Origin: an uncultured Muribaculaceae bacterium | GTDB lineage: Bacteria > Bacteroidota > Bacteroidia > Bacteroidales > Muribaculaceae | Reading direction: 5' to 3' | Assembly (NCBI GenBank): GCA_910577585.1 | Contig: CAJTNN010000020.1 | Span: 1 to 52,513, forward strand | Length of the DNA: 52,513 bases | Part shown: one piece after another, positions 8,439-18,310 of the stretch | Numbering within the stretch: position 1 is the first letter of the stretch | Layout of the letters: every line of letters starts with the position of its first letter | The notes under the pieces: generated by a model | The model's input: only the letters and a program-made list of their open reading frames with translations | What the model was told of the DNA's origin: nothing | Database searches by the model: none | Position numbers and translations under genes: made by a program

Positions 8439-9824
8439 TTAACGGCCACCGCCCACGGCCTGATAGAGCTCGATGAGCGCGGTCACCTTATTGTGCCAGC
8501 AGCTGAGGCTTGTGAGCTGGGCCTGCAGCAGAGCCGAGCGGGCGGTCAGCACCTCAAGATATGTGGTCGACTGATTGAAGGTGAGAAGTTCCTGGGTGTA
8601 TTCTACCGAGCGCTCCAGAGCCTCGACCTGCTTGTCGACCTGCTGACGCTTCTCATGATTCTTGGTGTATTTCACCATAGCGTCCGACACATCGGCCGAA
8701 GCTGAAAGAATCGAATGTTCGAAGTTGTTGAGCGCAATCTGCTGACTTGCCTTGGCAGCCTCAAGAGTGGCGATGTTCTGGCCACGCGAGAAGATCGGCG
8801 CGGTGAGCTGGCCTGCCAGCTGGATAAACCATTTGCCGGGATTCGAGATAAGGCTTCCGAGCAGATTGGTGAATCCACCCTGCGCCGAGATGTTGAGACT
8901 CGGATAGAAGGCGGCGCGGGCTGAATTGGTGGTGTAGTAGGCCGCGGCCAGACTACGCTCGGCGGCCGCCACATCCGGGCGTGCTGCAAGATAAGTCATC
9001 GGCAGCCCTGTCACCATAAACTCCGGGATATCGAAATTCAGGTCAGAGGTCACCTGCCATTCCTGCGGGTAGGTGTCAAGCAGGAGCGAGAGGGTGTTCT
9101 GGGTGGTGCGGATAGATTGCTCAAGGTCGGGAATAGAGGCGAGGATACTGTAGTAGTTGGCCTCACTCTGGGCCACGGCAGCCTCATTGACCATGCCGGC
9201 GAGCTTCATATCCTTCATCGACTGCACCTGGTCAGCCCAGATTTCAGAAGTGCGCTGGGTCAGAGCGAGCTGCTGATTGAGCAGCACGAGTGCATAATAA
9301 GTTGAAGCCACACCGCATACAATCTGCGACTGCGCCGCCTGACGGTAAGCCTCAGCCTGCTCGACACCTACGGCAGCGCCACGCTTACGGTTGAGAATCT
9401 TGCCGAAAGCATCGATCTCCCAGTTCAGGGCCGCCGGGATGGTGTAGGTCCAGTTCATATGGCTGCCACCATATGAGGAGGTGCCACCGTTGGGGTTGAT
9501 TGAGAGCGAGGGGAAATAGCTCAGTTTAGCACCCTTGAGCTGTGCGCGCGCGATATCGACGTTGAGTCGGGCGTTGTCGAGGTCGGTGTTATTGTCGAGA
9601 GCTGTCTGGATGAGGCTCTGCAGCTGCGGGTCGGTGAAAACCTCGCGCCATCCGAGATAGGGGAGAGAGGCCGAATCGGGAGTTGCCTCAGTCGCCCGGC
9701 GATAATCGTTGATTATCGCATTATCCTCGGGGATCGAGTATTTCTTATAGATATTGCAGCTCGACAGCGTCGTTGATGCCACGGCGGCAATAACCAATGT
9801 CTTAATTATGAATTTAGCTTTCAT
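8439..9824 (-). CDS. RND efflux outer-membrane factor, TolC/OprM (NodT) family lipoprotein
   Basis: Outer-membrane exit channel of a tripartite pump. From ATG 9824 the 461-residue protein begins with a lipoprotein signal (VAASTTLSSC style, lipobox Cys at residue 23), followed by two repeats of the outer-membrane efflux domain with long helices (NTDLDNARLNVDIARAQLKG; second repeat from YLAARPDVAAAERSLAAAYY), and GFTNLLGSLISNPGKWF as in OprM. The upstream in-frame Met at 9860 would put 12 polar residues before the signal, so 9824 is preferred. It is the last gene of the operon adaptor, pump, outer-membrane factor, and is followed by a strong hairpin. Confidence 0.93.
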   Translation of the reverse strand: MKAKFIIKTLVIAAVASTTLSSCNIYKKYSIPEDNAIINDYRRATEATPDSASLPYLGWREVFTDPQLQSLIQTALDNNTDLDNARLNVDIARAQLKGAKLSYFPSLSINPNGGTSSYGGSHMNWTYTIPAALNWEIDAFGKILNRKRGAAVGVEQAEAYRQAAQSQIVCGVASTYYALVLLNQQLALTQRTSEIWADQVQSMKDMKLAGMVNEAAVAQSEANYYSILASIPDLEQSIRTTQNTLSLLLDTYPQEWQVTSDLNFDIPEFMVTGLPMTYLAARPDVAAAERSLAAAYYTTNSARAAFYPSLNISAQGGFTNLLGSLISNPGKWFIQLAGQLTAPIFSRGQNIATLEAAKASQQIALNNFEHSILSASADVSDAMVKYTKNHEKRQQVDKQVEALERSVEYTQELLTFNQSTTYLEVLTARSALLQAQLTSLSCWHNKVTALIELYQAVGGGR

Positions 9825-9899
9825 TATAAGCATAATCTTATGAAAGTTAGAGTCCTGCACCGCCCTCTCCGGGGTGAAGGGGCGGTGCAGAGCCCTTAA

Positions 9900-12800
9900 T
9901 TATTTCTTGATCGCGTATTGCTCGATTTCCGATGAGAGTTCCTCGACATCTTTGTCTTTCCACTTCACAGGCGAGATCTTCTCCTGAATCAGCTGGAAAG
10001 CCATGAAGAGCGCCGGCACCACGAGCACCTGGAGAATCATGCCGATAAGCATACCGCCTATGGCACCTGTGCCGAGCGCCTGGTTACCGTTGCGACCCGC
10101 ACCATGTGCGAACATCATCGGCAGCAGGCCGATGATCATGGCCAGCGAGGTCATGAGGATCGGTCGGAGACGCGCCACAGCGCCCTGGATGGCCGAGTTA
10201 AGCACGCTCATGCCGGTCTTGCGGCGGTCGAGCGCGAACTCTACGATAAGGATCGCATTCTTGGCGAGCAGACCGATAAGCATGATGAGGGCAATCTGGA
10301 GATAGATATTGTTGGCGATATCCATCATTCGGGCAAAGAGGAACGCGCCCATCAATCCGAAGGGTACCGAAAGGATAACGGCCCACGGCAGGATGTAGCT
10401 CTCATACTGAGCCGAAAGGATAAGGTAGACGAACAGGAGCACCAGAGCGAACACATAGCCTGTGCCACCGCTTGAGCCCGATGACTCCTCACGCGTCATG
10501 CCCGAATACTCGAAGCCATAGCCCACGGGGAGTGTCTCGCTTGCGATGCGGTTGATTGAGGCGATAGCCTCACCCGAAGATACGCCCGGAGCCGGCGTAC
10601 CGGTGATGGAGATTGCCGTAAACATGTTGAAGCGGTCGATAAGGTCCGGACCATATACGCGTGTCAGCTTGACGAAGTTATCGATCGGCGCCATCTCGAC
10701 ACCGTTGCGGATCTTGATCTGCTTCAGCGTCTCGGGCGACACACGCGCCTCCGGAGCAGCCTGCATCATTACGCGGTAGAGCTTACCGTAGCTGTTGAAG
10801 TTGGAGATATACATACCGCCATAGTAACCCTGCAGCGCCTGCAGCACAGCGCTCTGAGTCAGACCGGCCTGCTTGATCTTGGCCACATCGAGCTCTACGA
10901 GATACTGCGGGAAAGTGGGGTTGAAGTTGGAGTATGCCATCTGGATAGCCGGGTCGGCGTTGAGCGCGCCGATAAACTTCTGATAGACCTCGAAGAATTT
11001 ATCGAGGCTACCGCCGGTGCGGTCCTGCAGTTTCACCTCAAAACCGTTAGACACCGAATAACCCGAAATCATAGGGGGCTGGAAGAACATGATGCGTCCA
11101 CCCTTCACGACCGAAGTCTTGGCGAAGAGCTGACCGAGGATAGCTTGAGCGCTCTCGGTGGCCTCATCGCGGTCATCCCAATGTTTGAGCTTGATGATGA
11201 ACGAACCATAAGTGTTACCCTGACCACCGATGAAGCTATATCCGGTGATGGCGGTGCGGCTCTGCACGGCCGGAATCGATCCGATGATGCTGTCGACCTG
11301 GTTCATCACCTCCTGTGTGCGCTCTTGCGAAGTGGCCGGAGGCATGGTGACAGCACCCATGATTGTGCCGGTGTCCTCAGTGGGCACAAGGGCCGTGGGG
11401 GTGATAGCCATAAGCCATACGAGCACAGCCACTGACGCAGCCACGAGAGTGAAGCCGGTGATTTTATGGGCGCAGAACCAGTTGACAATCACACGGTATC
11501 CGCGGAGCAATTTGTCAAACGAGCGGTTGAACGCATCGATAAAGTCGCGGGTGAATATGCCGATAAGAGCCAGCACAGCCACAGCCACTGCGATGCAGCT
11601 CAGAGCCACATTCTCAAACGTATACCAACCGAGCACGAGGAACACGATAGCCGCGATAAGCAGCAGCGTGGTCACCAGCGGCGGGAACTTAAGACGCTTC
11701 TTATAAGTCTCCTTCATCGACTCGGCAGCAGCGCCGTAGGCATCGCCCATGCGCTCCTTGAGGCTCTTCGACTCATCATGACCCTTAAGGAAGAGGGCGC
11801 AGAGAGCCGGCGACAGAGTAAGCGCGTTGACAGCCGACAGACCGATGGCCATGGCCATTGTCAGACCGAACTGACGATAGAAGATACCTGAAGTGCCACC
11901 CAGGAACGACACCGGGATAAACACAAGCATCATGACGAGGGTGATGGAGATAAGGGCGCCCGAAATCTCACGCATCGCGTCGATTGAGGCCTTGCGCGGT
12001 GACTTATAGCCTTGGTCAAGCTTGGCATGCACCGCCTCCACCACCACTATCGCATCATCGACCACAATCGCAATCGCAAGCACGAGAGCCGAGAGGGTGA
12101 GAAGGTTGAGGGTGAAGCCGAAGATGTATAGCAGGAAGAAAGTACCGATAAGAGCCACCGGGATGGCAATCATCGGGATCAGAGTCGAGCGGAAATCCTG
12201 CAGGAAGATAAACACCACGATAAACACTAGTACGAATGCCTCGATAAGAGTCTTCACCACCTCATGGATAGAGGCGAAGAGGAAGTCGTTGACACTCATG
12301 GTGGTCTCGATTACCATGCCGGCCGGCAGACTCTTGCGGGCATCATCGATGAGCTTATCGATCTCCTCGATTACGGCAGTGGCGTTAGAGCCTGCGCTCT
12401 GGAACACGATTGCCGAGCTGCCGATGTGACCGTCGTTGAGGTTCTGGAAGCCATATGTCAGGCGCCCCAGCTCCACATCAGCCACATCCTTGAGGCGCAG
12501 AATCTCACCGGTGGGTGAGGCTTTGAGGATGATATCCTCAAACTCAGAGGGCTCTGTAAGACGACCCTTATACTTCAAGACATACTGGAAAGTCTGGTTG
12601 CCCTGTTCGCCAAACTGGCCCGGAGCCGCCTCGACGTTCTGTTCGGCAAGCGCTGCAGTGACATCAGAGGGCATCAGGTTATACTGAGCCATCACATCAG
12701 GCTTGAGCCATATACGCATCGAATAGTCAGAGCCGAAGGCCATTGCCTCACCCACACCCGGCACACGCTTGATGAGCGGGATGATGTTGATTGACATATA

Positions 12801-13271
12801 GTTGTCGATAAACTGGGTGGTATACTTATCCTCCGGGTCATACATACCGAGCACCATCAGCATCGAAGTCTGACGCTTCTGGGTGATGACACCTACCTGG
12901 TTGACCTCAGTAGGCAGGAACGCGGCAGCCTTGGCCACACGGTTCTGCACATCGACAGCCGCCATGTCGGGGTCCATACCCTGTTTGAAATATACGTTGA
13001 TGGTGGCTGTGCCGTTGTTGGCGGCAGTCGACACCATGTAGTCCATGTTTTCCGCACCGTTGATCTGTTCCTCAAGCGGAGCAATCACGGAGTTCAGCAC
13101 AGTCTGCGCATTCGCACCGGTGTAGGTTGTCGACACCTGGATAGTAGGAGGCGCGATGTCAGGATACTGTTCGATAGGGAGGCTGACCAGACCGAGCAGA
13201 CCGAAAATCACGATAAAGATCGAGATTACGGTCGATAGCACCGGCCTGTTGATAAATCCGTCAAGTTTCAT
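9900..13271 (-). CDS. RND multidrug efflux transporter, HAE1 (AcrB/MexB) family
   Basis: Inner-membrane proton-driven pump, 1123 residues against about 1030-1060 for usual relatives. Visible: N-terminal helix and porter domain (MKLDGFINRPVLSTVISI, TYTGANAQTVLNSVIAPLEE), proton-relay Asp pair in VVDDAIVVVE (405-406), second half with GGQGNTYGSFI, and the TM block SAQYESYILPWAVILSVPFG to LLAKNAILIVEFA. The extra length is mostly one insert at about residues 510-580 that adds two predicted membrane helices (531-550 and 556-572) between the ALCALFLK segment and the usual mid-protein helix. It lies 26 bp after the adaptor gene and 75 bp before the outer-membrane factor. The substrate cannot be told from sequence. 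Confidence 0.96.
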   Translation of the reverse strand: MKLDGFINRPVLSTVISIFIVIFGLLGLVSLPIEQYPDIAPPTIQVSTTYTGANAQTVLNSVIAPLEEQINGAENMDYMVSTAANNGTATINVYFKQGMDPDMAAVDVQNRVAKAAAFLPTEVNQVGVITQKRQTSMLMVLGMYDPEDKYTTQFIDNYMSINIIPLIKRVPGVGEAMAFGSDYSMRIWLKPDVMAQYNLMPSDVTAALAEQNVEAAPGQFGEQGNQTFQYVLKYKGRLTEPSEFEDIILKASPTGEILRLKDVADVELGRLTYGFQNLNDGHIGSSAIVFQSAGSNATAVIEEIDKLIDDARKSLPAGMVIETTMSVNDFLFASIHEVVKTLIEAFVLVFIVVFIFLQDFRSTLIPMIAIPVALIGTFFLLYIFGFTLNLLTLSALVLAIAIVVDDAIVVVEAVHAKLDQGYKSPRKASIDAMREISGALISITLVMMLVFIPVSFLGGTSGIFYRQFGLTMAMAIGLSAVNALTLSPALCALFLKGHDESKSLKERMGDAYGAAAESMKETYKKRLKFPPLVTTLLLIAAIVFLVLGWYTFENVALSCIAVAVAVLALIGIFTRDFIDAFNRSFDKLLRGYRVIVNWFCAHKITGFTLVAASVAVLVWLMAITPTALVPTEDTGTIMGAVTMPPATSQERTQEVMNQVDSIIGSIPAVQSRTAITGYSFIGGQGNTYGSFIIKLKHWDDRDEATESAQAILGQLFAKTSVVKGGRIMFFQPPMISGYSVSNGFEVKLQDRTGGSLDKFFEVYQKFIGALNADPAIQMAYSNFNPTFPQYLVELDVAKIKQAGLTQSAVLQALQGYYGGMYISNFNSYGKLYRVMMQAAPEARVSPETLKQIKIRNGVEMAPIDNFVKLTRVYGPDLIDRFNMFTAISITGTPAPGVSSGEAIASINRIASETLPVGYGFEYSGMTREESSGSSGGTGYVFALVLLFVYLILSAQYESYILPWAVILSVPFGLMGAFLFARMMDIANNIYLQIALIMLIGLLAKNAILIVEFALDRRKTGMSVLNSAIQGAVARLRPILMTSLAMIIGLLPMMFAHGAGRNGNQALGTGAIGGMLIGMILQVLVVPALFMAFQLIQEKISPVKWKDKDVEELSSEIEQYAIKK

Positions 13272-13297
13272 TTTGAATAAATTATGTCTGAAATATC

Positions 13298-14443
13298 TTA
13301 TTTAGCAGTCGGAGCAGTCTGGGCGGCAGCTGCCTTGGGAGTGATGATCATGCCATCCTGAGCAGTCACGCCCACACCCTCGATTACGATAGTCTGACCC
13401 TGCGAGAGGCCGGAAGTGACGATATAAGTCTGGCCATCGCTTTCAGGAGCCACGGTGATCGGAGTAGAATGGAGTTTAGCAGAATCGCCCACTACATAGC
13501 AGAACTTCATGTCCTGAATCTCGAATGTGGCACTCTGCGGAATCTTGATGGTGTTGTTGTGGATAGAGGGGAAGAGCACCTCGCCGGTGTTGCCGCTTCG
13601 CAGCATGCCGTCGGGGTTGGGGAAGGCTGCCTTGATCTGGGCGCTGCCTGTAGATGAATCCAGCACACCGGAGATTGACACGATGTGTCCCTTCTGCGGA
13701 TAGACAGAGCCGTCAGCCAGACGCAGCTCAACTTCCGGCATCTTGTTGCGCGCATCCTCAACCGAGCGCTTGCCGCCGTCGGTGAGTTCGAGAATCTCCT
13801 TCTCGGTCATAGAGAAGTAAGCCTCCATGACAGAGTTGTCAGACACGATAGTGAGCAGAGTCGACGGGCTCACGAGAGTGCCCTCTTTGAAGTCGATTTT
13901 GCCCACCATGCCTGAGATGGGAGATTTCACAACAGAATAAGAGAGATTCTTCTGTGCGGCCACGAGGTTGGCCTGGGTTTGGCGGAGCGACGCCTTTGCA
14001 GCGTTGAGGGCGTCGACAGAGGTCTGGTAGGCCGGAGCGCCGATGATGTTCTTGTCGAGGAGCATCTTGTTGTTGTTGGCGTTGGTCTGGGCAGTGTTGA
14101 CATTTGCCTGCGCCACAGCCACAGCTGCCTGCGCCTGGTCGACGGCAGCCTGAAGCGAAACCTTATCGATTTCGAAGAGCACCTGGCCCTTGCTGACTTT
14201 CTGTCCTTCACGGACACATACTCGAGTCAGGAAGCCGGTGGCCTGGGGGCGGATCTCAACGTCGTTCTCGCCCTGGAGTGTAGTCGGATAGCCTGTAGTC
14301 AGTGTGGCATCTTCAGTGTCGACGGTCATCACTGCCAGCTCAGGAGCAGCCTGCTGCTGTTGCTGGGCATCTTTGTTACATCCTGTTGCAGTTATGCCGA
14401 GTGCCAGGAGGGCAGAGCCGGCATACAAAATGTTTAGCTTCAT
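13298..14443 (-). CDS. RND efflux periplasmic adaptor (AcrA/MexA family lipoprotein)
   Basis: Links the inner-membrane pump to the outer-membrane factor. 381 residues; lipoprotein signal with Cys22 in GITATGC. Then come a lipoyl-type half-motif (GENDVEIRPQATGFLTRVCVREGQKVSKGQVLFEID), an alpha-helical hairpin rich in Ala/Gln (AVAVAQANVNTAQTNANNN), the second lipoyl half (SYSVVKSPISGMVGKIDFKEGTLV) and beta-barrel and membrane-proximal domains. First gene of the efflux operon. No regulator gene lies next to it, so control is unknown. Confidence 0.95.
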   Translation of the reverse strand: MKLNILYAGSALLALGITATGCNKDAQQQQQAAPELAVMTVDTEDATLTTGYPTTLQGENDVEIRPQATGFLTRVCVREGQKVSKGQVLFEIDKVSLQAAVDQAQAAVAVAQANVNTAQTNANNNKMLLDKNIIGAPAYQTSVDALNAAKASLRQTQANLVAAQKNLSYSVVKSPISGMVGKIDFKEGTLVSPSTLLTIVSDNSVMEAYFSMTEKEILELTDGGKRSVEDARNKMPEVELRLADGSVYPQKGHIVSISGVLDSSTGSAQIKAAFPNPDGMLRSGNTGEVLFPSIHNNTIKIPQSATFEIQDMKFCYVVGDSAKLHSTPITVAPESDGQTYIVTSGLSQGQTIVIEGVGVTAQDGMIITPKAAAAQTAPTAK

Positions 14444-14744
14444 AAAGTTATAGTGTATGTTGGATTATTTATTTCAGACTATGCATGGCGGATAAGACTC
14501 CGCCTGATTCAGTTGAACTGCCATTGCGCCATAATTATAACACGGTGCGGCAGGGTAGGTTTAAAACTAAATATTGCAAAATAGTTTCCCGAAAACCCTT
14601 AAAAAGATACCTAAGGTTTGATGGCCATAGGTATCAGTATTTTTAAGGTGATGAGATTATGTGCAGATATTTCAGATGTTTCGGAGGGGGAAAGGCTCAG
14701 ACTCCTGAGCGCTATCAGCCCGAAATGGTGGGTACGCCGCGCAA
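14444..14744. other. Intergenic region between ftsH and the efflux operon
   Basis: 301 bp. It holds the ftsH terminator (14601-14635), a small 6-bp hairpin (14487-14504, GGCGGA/TCCGCC) near the efflux gene start and an AT-rich stretch likely to contain the efflux promoter, though no clean TTG/TAnnTTTG pair is seen. Confidence 0.55.
14601..14635 (-). terminator. Terminator of ftsH
   Basis: Arms GATACCTA (14606-14613) and TAGGTATC (14628-14635), followed on the minus strand by five Ts. It lies about 110 bp after the ftsH stop. Confidence 0.6.
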
Positions 14745-16904
14745 TCAGTCGTTGTGTCTGAATTCCGGCGGAGTGCCTGCGTCATCGTCATCGTCGTCGG
14801 CAGCGGGCTGTGGGGCAGCGGGTGCCTGATGAGCGGGCGATGCCGCACGGTGGGGATGGGCATTTCTGATTTCATCCACAATCTCGTTGACCTCGGCATT
14901 GTCGCCGGCAGCCTTCTGCGGAGCAGAGTCACTTTTATGCTCAGTCTTCCGGAGACGTTCCTCATCGGCGGCGTTAAGTTCGAGAATCTCGTCGGTGCGT
15001 GATTTCCATTTGCGCTTGCCGAGGATGTTCTGCACGTCGTCGTGATAGATGACTTCGCGGTCAATAAGCATGTCGCGGATCTCATTATGCTGGCGGGCAT
15101 ACTCCTTGAGAATTGACTTCGCTCTTTCGTACTGCGAATTGATGATGTTTTTCACCTCATCGTCTATGAGCTTGGCCGTCTCTTCAGAATATGGCTTGGT
15201 GAAGCCGTAGTCCTGCCCGGTAGAGTCGGTATAGTTGAGGTTGGGGAGTTTGTCGCTCATGCCGTACATGATCACCATTGAGCGGGCAATCTTTGTGGCC
15301 TTCTCCAGGTCGTCGCTTGCGCCTGTGCCCACCTGACCGAGGAATACCTCTTCAGCCGCGCGGCCTCCGAGCATCCCGCAGATAGTGTCGAGCAGAGCCT
15401 GGGTGGGGATAATCTGGCGAGCCTCAGGAGCATACCATGCAGCTCCGAGGGCGCGTCCGCGGGGCACGATAGTCACCTTCACCAGCGGATTACCATATTG
15501 TGTCAGCCAAGAGATGGTGGCATGTCCGGCCTCGTGGGTGGCTATAGCCTGTTTCTCTTCGGGGGTAATGACACGCGAGCGCTTCTCGAGGCCTCCGACG
15601 ATTCGGTCGATTGCTCCCATGAAGTCATCGAAGTCTACGGCCGGCTTGTTGTTGCGTGCTGCTATGAGCGCAGCCTCATTGCATACATTAGCTATGTCGG
15701 CACCCGAGAATCCCTGGGTCTGACGTGCCAGCTGCTCCACATCGAGCTTGCTGTTGACCTTAAGATTGCGCAGGTGCACATTGAATATCTCGATGCGGTC
15801 AGTGAGTTCCGGGAGGTCGACATATATCTGGCGGTCGAATCGTCCCGGACGGAGCAGAGCCTTATCGAGCATATCGGCGCGGTTGGTGGCGGCGAGAATA
15901 ATCACTCCATTGTTTGATCCGAAACCATCCATGGCGGTAAGCATCTGGTTGAGCGTATTCTCGCGCTCATCGTTGCCCCCCATGCTCGGGTTCTTGCCAC
16001 GCGCGCGGCCCACGGCGTCGATCTCGTCGATAAACACAATGCATGGGGCCTTCTCAGCTGCTTGTTTGAAGAGGTCGCGCACACGCGCCGCACCTACACC
16101 CACAAACATCTCTACGAAGTCTGAACCCGAAGTGGATAGGAACGGCACGTTTGCCTCACCTGCCACCGCCTTGGCCAGCAGAGTCTTACCGGTGCCCGGA
16201 GGGCCCACGAGCAGGGCACCCTTCGGAATCTTCGCACCCAGTTCAGTGTATCGCTGCGGATTCTTAAGGAATTCCACAATCTCCTCGATCTCCACCTTAG
16301 CTTCAGCCAGACCGGCCACATCCTTGAAGGTGACGTTCGTACCGTCAGACTTATCAAAGACCTTGGCACGCGACTTGCCGACATTGAATATGCCGCCTCC
16401 GGCGCCACCGCCGTTGCTCATGCGTCGCGACATGAAGAACATGAAGAAGATAAAGAGCGCTATGGGTCCGAAATACCAGAAGAGTTTCATCAGGTCAGAC
16501 CCTTTCTCATAAGTCACATCCATCTCCGGTTTACCCTGTGCCACAAGATTGGCATTCCAGGCATCGATTTTGTCAGAGATTTTGTCGGCCGAGGGTATGG
16601 TGGCCTTCAGGAGTATTTCGGAATTTGAAGAGTATTCTGTCTTGATTTTCTGAGCTTTAAGCCCCTCATCGTTAAGCTGGCCCTCAGCTATGCCATTTTC
16701 AGACAGCACGGTGATTTTAGAGAACTGCCCCGATGCGGCAGCCTCCTCAAACTGGGTCCAGTTTACATTTTTAATCTGCTTATTGTCCTGGAAATAATAG
16801 AGACCCAGCAGACACATGATAATCAGGGCATACATCCAATACATATTGAATAGAGGACGCCGCCCTTGATTACGGTTATTTTTTTTAGGCATCAGGTTCA
16901 TCAT
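14745..16904 (-). CDS. ftsH: ATP-dependent zinc metalloprotease FtsH
   Basis: Membrane-anchored AAA+ protease that degrades misassembled membrane proteins and selected regulators. 719 residues: TM1 near 24-38, periplasmic domain, TM2 near 141-158, Walker A GPPGTGKT (234-241), Walker B CIVFIDEID, second region of homology with RPGRFDR, and zinc site HEAGH (457-461). The tail ends in a low-complexity Pro/Ala stretch and a run of Asp (DDDDDD), which is longer and more acidic than in E. coli. Start could also be the Met at 16892 (MPKKNNRNQ). It follows rsfS by 35 bp, the usual Bacteroidetes arrangement. Confidence 0.97.
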   Translation of the reverse strand: MMNLMPKKNNRNQGRRPLFNMYWMYALIIMCLLGLYYFQDNKQIKNVNWTQFEEAAASGQFSKITVLSENGIAEGQLNDEGLKAQKIKTEYSSNSEILLKATIPSADKISDKIDAWNANLVAQGKPEMDVTYEKGSDLMKLFWYFGPIALFIFFMFFMSRRMSNGGGAGGGIFNVGKSRAKVFDKSDGTNVTFKDVAGLAEAKVEIEEIVEFLKNPQRYTELGAKIPKGALLVGPPGTGKTLLAKAVAGEANVPFLSTSGSDFVEMFVGVGAARVRDLFKQAAEKAPCIVFIDEIDAVGRARGKNPSMGGNDERENTLNQMLTAMDGFGSNNGVIILAATNRADMLDKALLRPGRFDRQIYVDLPELTDRIEIFNVHLRNLKVNSKLDVEQLARQTQGFSGADIANVCNEAALIAARNNKPAVDFDDFMGAIDRIVGGLEKRSRVITPEEKQAIATHEAGHATISWLTQYGNPLVKVTIVPRGRALGAAWYAPEARQIIPTQALLDTICGMLGGRAAEEVFLGQVGTGASDDLEKATKIARSMVIMYGMSDKLPNLNYTDSTGQDYGFTKPYSEETAKLIDDEVKNIINSQYERAKSILKEYARQHNEIRDMLIDREVIYHDDVQNILGKRKWKSRTDEILELNAADEERLRKTEHKSDSAPQKAAGDNAEVNEIVDEIRNAHPHRAASPAHQAPAAPQPAADDDDDDAGTPPEFRHND

Positions 16905-16939
16905 AGTTCGAAAAAATGGAATTAGGGTGTGGCTCTGAC

Positions 16940-17299
16940 TCAGTCGATATCAGGAAGTTCGGTGAGTTTGCCATCGCTCCAAAGTTCTTCAAGGCGGTAG
17001 AACTCTCTGACTTCCGGCTGGAATACATGCACCATAATGCTGCCATAATCCACGATAATCCATTGCGCATTGCGATATCCATCAGTGGCATAAGGCTTGA
17101 TGTGGAGCTTTTGGGCCACTTCATCGCGGATGTTGTCGGCGATAGCGCTGACCTGAGCCGAAGATCGTGCCTGGCATACGATCAGAGCCGGTGCCGGCGA
17201 AACCTCGATGTCAGCGAGGTCGATAAGACTGATTTTCTGACCCTTCTTATCGTATATGGCTTCTATTATGGCTGATTGCAAATCAGATGTAGGGAGCAT
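16940..17299 (-). CDS. rsfS: Ribosomal silencing factor RsfS
   Basis: Binds ribosomal protein uL14 and blocks subunit joining when nutrients are low. 119 residues from ATG 17299 (MLPTSDLQSAIIEAIYDKK), the length of the family. Signature features: IEAIYDKKGQKISLIDL, the strand ALIVCQARSSAQVSAIADNI, and the conserved GYRNAQWIIVDYGSIMVHVFQPEVREFYRLEELW. The frame is open upstream to 17374, but that part overlaps a hairpin and is not RsfS-like. Likely co-transcribed with ftsH. Confidence 0.93.
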   Translation of the reverse strand: MLPTSDLQSAIIEAIYDKKGQKISLIDLADIEVSPAPALIVCQARSSAQVSAIADNIRDEVAQKLHIKPYATDGYRNAQWIIVDYGSIMVHVFQPEVREFYRLEELWSDGKLTELPDID

Positions 17300-17343
17300 T
17301 CTTGAAGAAATTATTAAGCTGAATAATAATATTATACATATCT

Positions 17344-17403
17344 GAGTGGGTGGGAAACCGCCTGGATTTCCCACCCGCTCTTATATTTATAACAACAAAA
17401 TTA
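17344..17403 (-). promoter_or_regulatory. Candidate rsfS promoter and leader hairpin
   Basis: TAATTTTG (17403-17396) on the minus strand could be a -7 box. A 14-bp stem with one G-T pair (17344-17357 with 17367-17380) follows and would lie at the start of the rsfS-ftsH transcript, or could end the superoxide dismutase transcript. No T-run follows the stem. Confidence 0.35.
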
Positions 17404-17537
17404 CAAAAAATATCTGATATCAGTCGTAAAACTGCGTCTATTTTTAGCTGACTGAGGCCTAATTTTGTGTGCTGAGAGTGAATGTCGGAGAGCCGTCAGA
17501 ACATCTGGCTACTATTCACTCTTCTTCAGAAGGGTAT

Positions 17538-18131
17538 TCAGAAGGGGTATCTTGACTCGATGACGCTCCAGTCGACTATGTCCCAGATTTTGTGGAGGTA
17601 GTCGGGTCGGCGGTTCTGATAGTCGAGGTAGTAGGCGTGTTCCCAGACATCAAACACCAGGATCGGGTTGAGGCCCTGCGTCAGGGGATTGTCGGCATTC
17701 GAGGCCTTGATGATAGAGAGTTTACCCTCCTCATCGTTAGCGAGCCATACCCATCCGCTGCCGAATACAGATGCGCCGGCAGCCTCAAATTCTTTCTGGA
17801 ACTCCTCATACGAGCCATATTGCGCCTCGATGCGCTCCATCAGTTTGCCGCCCGGCACTTTCTGGCCGGAGGGGTTGAACTGGAAGAAGTAGAAGATATG
17901 GTTCCAAGCCTGCGAGGCATTATTGAACACCGGGCCGTCGCTCTCTACGATGATGCGCTCCAGCGGCATGTCGGCATACTTTGTGCCCTCGATAAGGCGG
18001 TTGAGATTGTCGATATAGGCGCGCTCATGCTTGCCATAGTGGAAGTCGATTGTCACAGGCGAGATTACGGGCATCAGAGCGTCCGGGGCGTAGGGGAGAG
18101 GTGGCTGAGTGAATTTCATGTTTTCTGACAT
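17538..18131 (-). CDS. sodB: Superoxide dismutase (Fe/Mn family)
   Basis: Converts superoxide to oxygen and peroxide in the cytoplasm. 197 residues. All four metal ligands can be seen: His31 in FHYGKH, His in AWNHIFYF, and Asp/His in the FDVWEHAYYLDY signature. The Gln in NNASQAWNH is the iron-type outer-sphere residue, so it is iron-type or cambialistic as in Bacteroides. Single gene with its own candidate promoter. Confidence 0.95.
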   Translation of the reverse strand: MSENMKFTQPPLPYAPDALMPVISPVTIDFHYGKHERAYIDNLNRLIEGTKYADMPLERIIVESDGPVFNNASQAWNHIFYFFQFNPSGQKVPGGKLMERIEAQYGSYEEFQKEFEAAGASVFGSGWVWLANDEEGKLSIIKASNADNPLTQGLNPILVFDVWEHAYYLDYQNRRPDYLHKIWDIVDWSVIESRYPF

Positions 18132-18231
18132 ATTGAATTTAAATAAATTAAGGTTTTATGCGAGATTCAGTAAGCGCGGCACCAGGGGGCGCACTCTCAT
18201 CTCATCTGCATGTTTGCTCATGTGTCACTTG

Positions 18232-18265
18232 CAAAATCATACAGAGTGACTCACGAGCCCGCAAA
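18232..18265 (-). promoter_or_regulatory. Candidate promoter of sodB
   Basis: TTTG (18265-18262), 22-base spacer and TGATTTTG (18239-18232) on the minus strand, giving a leader of about 94 nt. One base differs from TAnnTTTG. Confidence 0.4.
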
Positions 18266-18310
18266 GCGGTCTATTCAGATAACAAGGCATCAAGCGCCGA
18301 GGTTCGCCCC

